A model generated the notes under the pieces. That model was not told where the DNA came from. It was given only the letters and a program-made list of their open reading frames with translations, and ran no database searches. From Oxalobacteraceae bacterium (GTDB lineage: Bacteria > Pseudomonadota > Gammaproteobacteria > Burkholderiales > Burkholderiaceae_D): a stretch of 64,000 nt of DNA. The position numbers were made by a program, and so were the translations under genes. Shown here one piece after another: positions 59,822 through 64,000 of this stretch. Every line of letters starts with the position of its first letter. Position 1 is the first letter of the stretch. Location: NCBI GenBank assembly GCA_025352145.1, contig JANXTY010000061.1:1-64000 (forward strand), in the 5' to 3' direction.

Positions 59822-60565
59822 CTACATGCGGAAATGTTCACCGAGATATACGCGCCGAACCGATTCATTCGCGATAATCTCGTCAGGTTGGCCGCTAGCC
59901 ATTACCGCACCTTGGTTAATGATGTAGGCACGGTCGCAAATCCCCAGCGTTTCTCTTACATTGTGGTCGGTGATGAGAACGCCGATCTCACGCTCTTTCA
60001 AGAAACGTACAATGCGCTGGATTTCAATTACCGCGATTGGATCTACGCCCGCAAAGGGTTCGTCCAGCAAAATGAAGCGAGGGTTGGTTGCTAGAGCACG
60101 GGCAATTTCGACGCGGCGTCTTTCTCCGCCGGATAGGGATAGCGCCTGATGCTCGCGCAATTTTTCGATCTGCAAATCGGCGAGAAGTGTGTCTAAGCGC
60201 TTATCAATAGCTGCTGTCGATAATGGTTTTCCGGCATCGTGCTGTAATTCAAGTACGGCTCGAATATTGTCTTCCACCGTTAATTTGCGAAATACCGATG
60301 CCTCTTGCGGTAGATACGAAAGACCGAGAACGGCTCGGCGATGGATAGGCAAATGCGAGATGTTGGTGCCATCAATCTGAATTACTCCGGCATCAGAGGG
60401 TACCAGTCCAACGATCATATAAAAAGACGTAGTTTTACCCGCACCGTTTGGGCCAAGCAGTCCAATTACCTCACCGCTGCGCACTTGCAATGATACATCG
60501 CGTACCACCATGCGGGCACCGTAACTTTTTTGCAGCCCCCTCACGTTTAACGTGCTAATCGCCAT
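59822..60565 (-). CDS. lptB: LPS export ABC transporter ATPase LptB
   Basis: 247 residues. Walker [11 protein letters not shown] (about 38-47), signature [15 protein letters not shown], Walker [13 protein letters not shown] and the switch [19 protein letters not shown]. LptB2FGC extracts LPS from the inner membrane. It starts 1 nt after the lptA stop. Confidence 0.96.
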   Translation of the reverse strand: MAISTLNVRGLQKSYGARMVVRDVSLQVRSGEVIGLLGPNGAGKTTSFYMIVGLVPSDAGVIQIDGTNISHLPIHRRAVLGLSYLPQEASVFRKLTVEDNIRAVLELQHDAGKPLSTAAIDKRLDTLLADLQIEKLREHQALSLSGGERRRVEIARALATNPRFILLDEPFAGVDPIAVIEIQRIVRFLKEREIGVLITDHNVRETLGICDRAYIINQGAVMASGQPDEIIANESVRRVYLGEHFRM

Positions 60566-60566
60566 T

Positions 60567-61124
60567 TCAATTACCCTTTATTTCCGTGCGCGGCTGAATC
60601 ACGATTTTTATTCTTCCCGCACCTGGTTTGCTCTCACTGGTGGGTGTGTTGTTGACGTTAAAAAATTCGGTCCGGCCATCGTAAGAAATATATTCTCCGT
60701 CCACCACTTCCGTTGGCTTAGTTCCATCGAGACGTTTGAGTTTGGCTTTAGAAAAAAGTTTGATCAGCTCAATCTTGCTGTCATATTCGATCCGCTCTGC
60801 TTGCCCTTCGACCCAAAAATCGCCACCATCGCGCCTTTGTCTAAATGTGGCCAAGCCACCTGGTGCTGCAAATAAAGTGGCGAATTGATTTCCCTGCGCA
60901 TCTTCCTTCAGGATCATGTTGCCCGCTTTCATTGATAAGGTCCCTCGCGTTAAGATGACATTGCCGGAGATAGTCTGAATTTTTTTCAGATTATCGTGGT
61001 GAAACTGATCGGCTTCGACGTTAATGGGTTGGTTCGCGTCATTTTTTTCTGCATACGCGTTGCAAGTGAGTACCATACTGATTAGCAAAAAGGGCTGCAA
61101 CAATGCTAGAAAATTGTGTTTCAT
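60567..61124 (-). CDS. lptA: LPS transport periplasmic protein LptA
   Basis: 185 residues from the ATG at 61124, which puts the signal MKHNFLALLQPFLLISMVLT at the N-terminus. An upstream in-frame ATG at 61163 directly abuts the lptC stop and would add 13 residues; neither has a good ribosome binding site. The OstA/LptA beta-jellyroll shows PINVEADQFHHDNLKKIQTI and DGEYISYDGRTEFF. It forms the periplasmic bridge for LPS. Confidence 0.92.
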   Translation of the reverse strand: MKHNFLALLQPFLLISMVLTCNAYAEKNDANQPINVEADQFHHDNLKKIQTISGNVILTRGTLSMKAGNMILKEDAQGNQFATLFAAPGGLATFRQRRDGGDFWVEGQAERIEYDSKIELIKLFSKAKLKRLDGTKPTEVVDGEYISYDGRTEFFNVNNTPTSESKPGAGRIKIVIQPRTEIKGN

Positions 61125-61163
61125 TGGGTTGGCTCGTTTAGGTGACTCGTTTAAAAAAAGCAT

Positions 61164-61760
61164 TTATTTATTCGATAGGGCCGAGAAAATCCCATGAACC
61201 TTGCTCAATAATTGCAGTTGCTGCGTTGTATTATTGGCGAGCATGCCAGTGCCGGACAAAGTAGAGTTTCCTAAATTGATAAAGACAGGCAGGTCGGTTT
61301 TCATGATTTCGTCGTCTGGCAGTAACACCAAACTATCTGTTGCAAGATGAAATTTCTCATTATCCTTAGACGCCTGGCGATCCACTATTACATTGCCATT
61401 CAAGGTAATTTTTTTGCGTTTGTCCTCGATGCTAGCTTTGTCCGCATGCGCCGTTATCGGTGCCTGGTTGTTGGTGATGCTTTGGACGATAGGGAGAACA
61501 ATTTGATACGAATCATCTAGTGCGAGATGGGCCAGATGCTTTCCCGCGACTTTGTATTTTGGCTGGCCTGTCGTTGACATCCGAACGAAGCTAAATTTCT
61601 CCACATAATAATCTGGTCCTGACCGCTGCTTAGCGGTCATCGAATCTTCCGTTCCCTTTCGTATACCTTCAAGCAGCCAGAAACTGCCGAGGGCGACAGC
61701 TCCGAAAATTGCCAGGATGAATGCTAAACGAAAGCGGTTTGTAGTTTGTCCATTACTCAT
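61164..61760 (-). CDS. lptC: LPS export protein LptC
   Basis: 198 residues. One N-terminal membrane helix (LAFILAIFGAVALGSFWLLE), then a periplasmic LptC jellyroll with PDYYVEKFSFVRMSTTGQPK and KYKVAGKHLAHL. It links LptB2FG to LptA. It lies between kdsC and lptA. Confidence 0.93.
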   Translation of the reverse strand: MSNGQTTNRFRLAFILAIFGAVALGSFWLLEGIRKGTEDSMTAKQRSGPDYYVEKFSFVRMSTTGQPKYKVAGKHLAHLALDDSYQIVLPIVQSITNNQAPITAHADKASIEDKRKKITLNGNVIVDRQASKDNEKFHLATDSLVLLPDDEIMKTDLPVFINLGNSTLSGTGMLANNTTQQLQLLSKVHGIFSALSNK

Positions 61761-61782
61761 AAAAATACCGCTTGATCCCGGT

Positions 61783-62319
61783 TCATGTTAGGTAAGGCGC
61801 TAATGCAGCATCGTAATTACCTTGCGCACGTAAAATGAAATCGCAAATTTCACGCGCCGCCCCGTGTCCACCTTCAGCCTTGGTGACATAGTGCACACGC
61901 TGCGTTACTTCTGGATGGCCATTAGGCACACTCGCGGCAAATCCCACACGAGTCAGAATCGGCAAATCAATCACGTCATCGCCTGCAAAACCACACGCAT
62001 CCATGTTCATTGCCGTTGTTGTGAGCAATTGTTTGAACGCGGAAAATTTGTCGTGTATACCTTGATACACGTGTGCGATTCCCAGATCGGCCGCCCGACG
62101 TGCGACGATGGTGGATTGGCGCGCGCTGATAATGGCGGTAGCAACACCTGAATGCTGCAACTGTTTAATACCTTGACCATCAAGCACGTTGAAGGTTTTG
62201 AACACTTCACCCTCAGGGCCAAAATGCAGACTGCCATCGGTGAGAATACCGTCTACATCGAAAATCATGAGCCGGATTTTGGCAGCACACGCCACGGCAC
62301 GGTTGATATCACTTTGCAT
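61783..62319 (-). CDS. kdsC: 3-deoxy-D-manno-octulosonate 8-phosphate phosphatase KdsC
   Basis: 178 residues, HAD superfamily C0 type. Nucleophile motif FDVDGILTDGSL (about 19-30), the Ser of IISARQS and the GDDVIDLPIL motif (about 117-126) near the C-terminus. It makes Kdo for LPS. Its start overlaps the kdsD stop by one base. Confidence 0.95.
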   Translation of the reverse strand: MQSDINRAVACAAKIRLMIFDVDGILTDGSLHFGPEGEVFKTFNVLDGQGIKQLQHSGVATAIISARQSTIVARRAADLGIAHVYQGIHDKFSAFKQLLTTTAMNMDACGFAGDDVIDLPILTRVGFAASVPNGHPEVTQRVHYVTKAEGGHGAAREICDFILRAQGNYDAALAPYLT

Positions 62320-63347
62320 TAGATGACCTTGGCGCGTGTCAGGTCATGGATATGCAGCGCACCCACGAGCTTGCCATCTGCGTCGGCGACCAGCAATTGG
62401 TTGATGCGAAACTCTTCCATAAGCGCGACTGCATCCACCGCTAAACGGTTGGGGGCAATCGTGTGAGGATTGATGTGCATGACATCGGCAATAGAAATTT
62501 TTGTAAAATCTTGCACGTTCTCAATCAAGCGGCGCAAATCACCATCGGTAAATACACCGATGGCATGAAATTCCTCGTCCACGATAGCGGTCATGGCGAT
62601 GCCTTTTTTGGTAATTTCAAGCAAGGCAGAGGAAAGGGATGCTTTAGCGGTCACTGCTGGAATCGCGTCGCCACTGCGCATGACATCGTGTACATGGGTG
62701 AGCAAGCGGCGCCCCAGTGCGCCGCCAGGATGTGAGCGTGCAAAATCTTCTTCACGAAAGCCGCGCGCATCTAGCAAAGCCACCGCTAGGGCATCACCCA
62801 ACGCAAGGGTTGCCGTGGTGCTTGCGGTGGGGGCTAAATTAAGGGGGCAGGCTTCTTTGTCGACGGAAACATCCAGATGGACGTTGGCGAGTTGCGCCAG
62901 ACCGGAGGCGGCATTGCCTGTCATCGCGATCAGTGTTGCACCCATACGTTTAATGATGGGGACGATAGACATTAATTCGGCCGTTTCGCCGGAGTTGGAA
63001 ATGGCGATGAAAGCATCATCTGAGGTAATCATCCCCAAGTCGCCGTGGGCGGCCTCGGCAGGATGGATGAACAAAGCGGGGGTGCCGGTGGACGCTAGTG
63101 TGGCAGCAATCTTGCGAGCGATGTGGCCGGACTTTCCGATGCCAGACACGACCACGCGGCCGTTGCAGTTTAATAGTAGCCCGACGGCTTGTGAAAAGTG
63201 GTTGTCGCTTGCTGTCGCCAATCGCGTTTTTAGTGCGATGATAGCATCGGCTTCGATTTGCAGCGTTTCGCATGCAAGTTGTAAGGCGCGCTCTGCATTT
63301 TTTGTGTCGAAAATTTTCGGCATGTTTTTTTCATGGGGTACACTCAT
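62319..63347 (-). CDS. kdsD: Arabinose-5-phosphate isomerase KdsD
   Basis: 342 residues. N-terminal SIS domain (VVVSGIGKSGHIARKIAATL, SNSGETAELMSIVPIIKRMG) and two C-terminal CBS domains (about 215-342: GIAMTAIVDEEFHAIGVFTD, INQLLVADADGKLVGALHIH). It converts ribulose-5-phosphate to arabinose-5-phosphate, the first step to Kdo. An in-frame ATG eight codons in (63323) is an alternative start. Divergent from the KefB-type gene. Confidence 0.95.
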   Translation of the reverse strand: MSVPHEKNMPKIFDTKNAERALQLACETLQIEADAIIALKTRLATASDNHFSQAVGLLLNCNGRVVVSGIGKSGHIARKIAATLASTGTPALFIHPAEAAHGDLGMITSDDAFIAISNSGETAELMSIVPIIKRMGATLIAMTGNAASGLAQLANVHLDVSVDKEACPLNLAPTASTTATLALGDALAVALLDARGFREEDFARSHPGGALGRRLLTHVHDVMRSGDAIPAVTAKASLSSALLEITKKGIAMTAIVDEEFHAIGVFTDGDLRRLIENVQDFTKISIADVMHINPHTIAPNRLAVDAVALMEEFRINQLLVADADGKLVGALHIHDLTRAKVI

Positions 63348-63443
63348 GCGGAAAGTATAAACGAATTACCAAAGCAAAAAACTTGCCAGTAAAATTTTGC
63401 CGTCACAAAATCCAAAAAAATGATTTAACTTAACCTTGTATTT

Positions 63444-64000
63444 ATGCATTCAGCTCTTGAACTGACTCTCCTTTTGCTTAGCGCTGCGGTCCTTGGCGTT
63501 GTTGTTTTTCGTATGATGCATTTGCCGCCGATGCTGGGATATTTAGTCGTCGGTATTTGTATAGGCCCTCATGGTTTGGGCCTGATCGAAGAGAGTGAGA
63601 CGACGAGTAAGCTGGCAGAATTCGGTGTGGTTTTTTTAATGTTCTCGATCGGACTGGAATTTTCACTCCCCAAGCTGTTATCTATGCGGCGCACGGTATT
63701 CGGTCTCGGCATGGCCCAAGTATTGCTGACCATTGGGGTTACCACGCTATTGGGTTGGGTGGGTACGATGCTCCTTCCCAAGTATGTCAATGTCAGTTGG
63801 CAGGCCGCGTTTGCACTGGGCGGTGCATTGGCGATGTCCTCGACGGCCATCGTGTCGAAATTGCTGACTGAACGTCTTGAGCTGGAAAGTCCCCATGGAC
63901 GAAAAATCATGGGTATTCTGCTGTTTCAGGACTTAGCTCTCGTCCCTTTGCTAATCTTGATCCCTGCTTTAGCCAGCAACACTGGAAACTTACTACCCAT
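63444..64000 (+). CDS. KefB-type monovalent cation:proton antiporter, N-terminal part (partial)
   Basis: 185 codons are visible and the frame is open at the window end. MHSALELTLLLLSAAVLGVV is the first membrane helix; LGYLVVGICIGPHGLGL, FGVVFLMFSIGLEFS and GGALAMSSTAIVSKLL are typical of the CPA2 family, and ILLFQDLALVPLL carries the QD ion-site motif. Such proteins exchange potassium or sodium for protons, sometimes with a C-terminal TrkA-N domain that would lie beyond the window. The gene belongs to the usual kdsD-kdsC-lpt neighbourhood. Confidence 0.9.
   Translation, partial: MHSALELTLLLLSAAVLGVVVFRMMHLPPMLGYLVVGICIGPHGLGLIEESETTSKLAEFGVVFLMFSIGLEFSLPKLLSMRRTVFGLGMAQVLLTIGVTTLLGWVGTMLLPKYVNVSWQAAFALGGALAMSSTAIVSKLLTERLELESPHGRKIMGILLFQDLALVPLLILIPALASNTGNLLP

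Overview
The window reads as the chromosome of a betaproteobacterium, most likely Burkholderiales and probably an Oxalobacteraceae-type genome of intermediate GC (about half, by eye). The evidence is the combination of an HprK/RapZ/PtsN cluster, a long CTC-type L25, a DUF3683-type FAD/Fe-S oxidoreductase beside HIT and DUF971 genes, PilMNOPQ followed by aroK/aroB/dgt, and the KdsD-KdsC-LptCAB-RpoN-Hpf block. The family is inferred from gene content and protein similarity recalled from memory; no database search was possible.

Region 1 (1-14.8 kb) is the tuf-S10-spc-alpha ribosomal protein supercluster, all on the + strand: end of tuf, then rpsJ through rplQ with secY, infA and rpoA. It contains two sister internal promoters (before rplC and rplN), a structured leader before rplN, a strong terminator between rpsK and rpsD, and a terminator after rplQ. 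Region 2 (15-24.9 kb): dsbD; a minus-strand set of DUF971, HIT and a 1340-residue FAD/Fe-S oxidoreductase; a YqaA-family membrane protein; ilvA and queF. Region 3 (25-31.7 kb): ptsN-hprK-rapZ (nitrogen PTS and small-RNA control of amino-sugar metabolism), then convergent mutY, a dynamin-like GTPase and mutM, so both enzymes of the 8-oxoguanine repair system flank a membrane GTPase. Region 4 (31.7-39.2 kb): a TPR lipoprotein, lolB, ispE, tRNA-Gln(UUG), prs, rplY, pth and ychF. A 140-bp inverted-repeat element lies between mutM and the TPR gene. Region 5 (39.3-47.4 kb): hemB, engB, a diheme cytochrome c4, msrP/msrQ, an lptM gene too short for routine ORF calling, cyaY and mrcA. Region 6 (47.7-57.8 kb): pilMNOPQ, a large Ig-like lipoprotein, a fused aroK-aroB gene and dgt. 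Region 7 (57.8-64 kb, minus strand): hpf, rpoN, lptB, lptA, lptC, kdsC, kdsD; then the start of a KefB-type antiporter on the + strand, cut by the window end.

The window is mostly housekeeping DNA. I saw no CRISPR array, transposase, phage gene or defence island. The observations most worth following are: the in-frame AroK-AroB fusion whose start lies inside the preceding gene; the Ig-like lipoprotein inserted in the type IV pilus operon; the shared promoter/leader architecture before rplC and rplN; the 140-bp inverted-repeat element; the hairpin-rich hemB/engB spacer; and three departures from the gene order usual in this group (hpf separated from ptsN, lptM without lysA, cytochrome c4 without resB-ccsB), which suggest local rearrangement or deletion.
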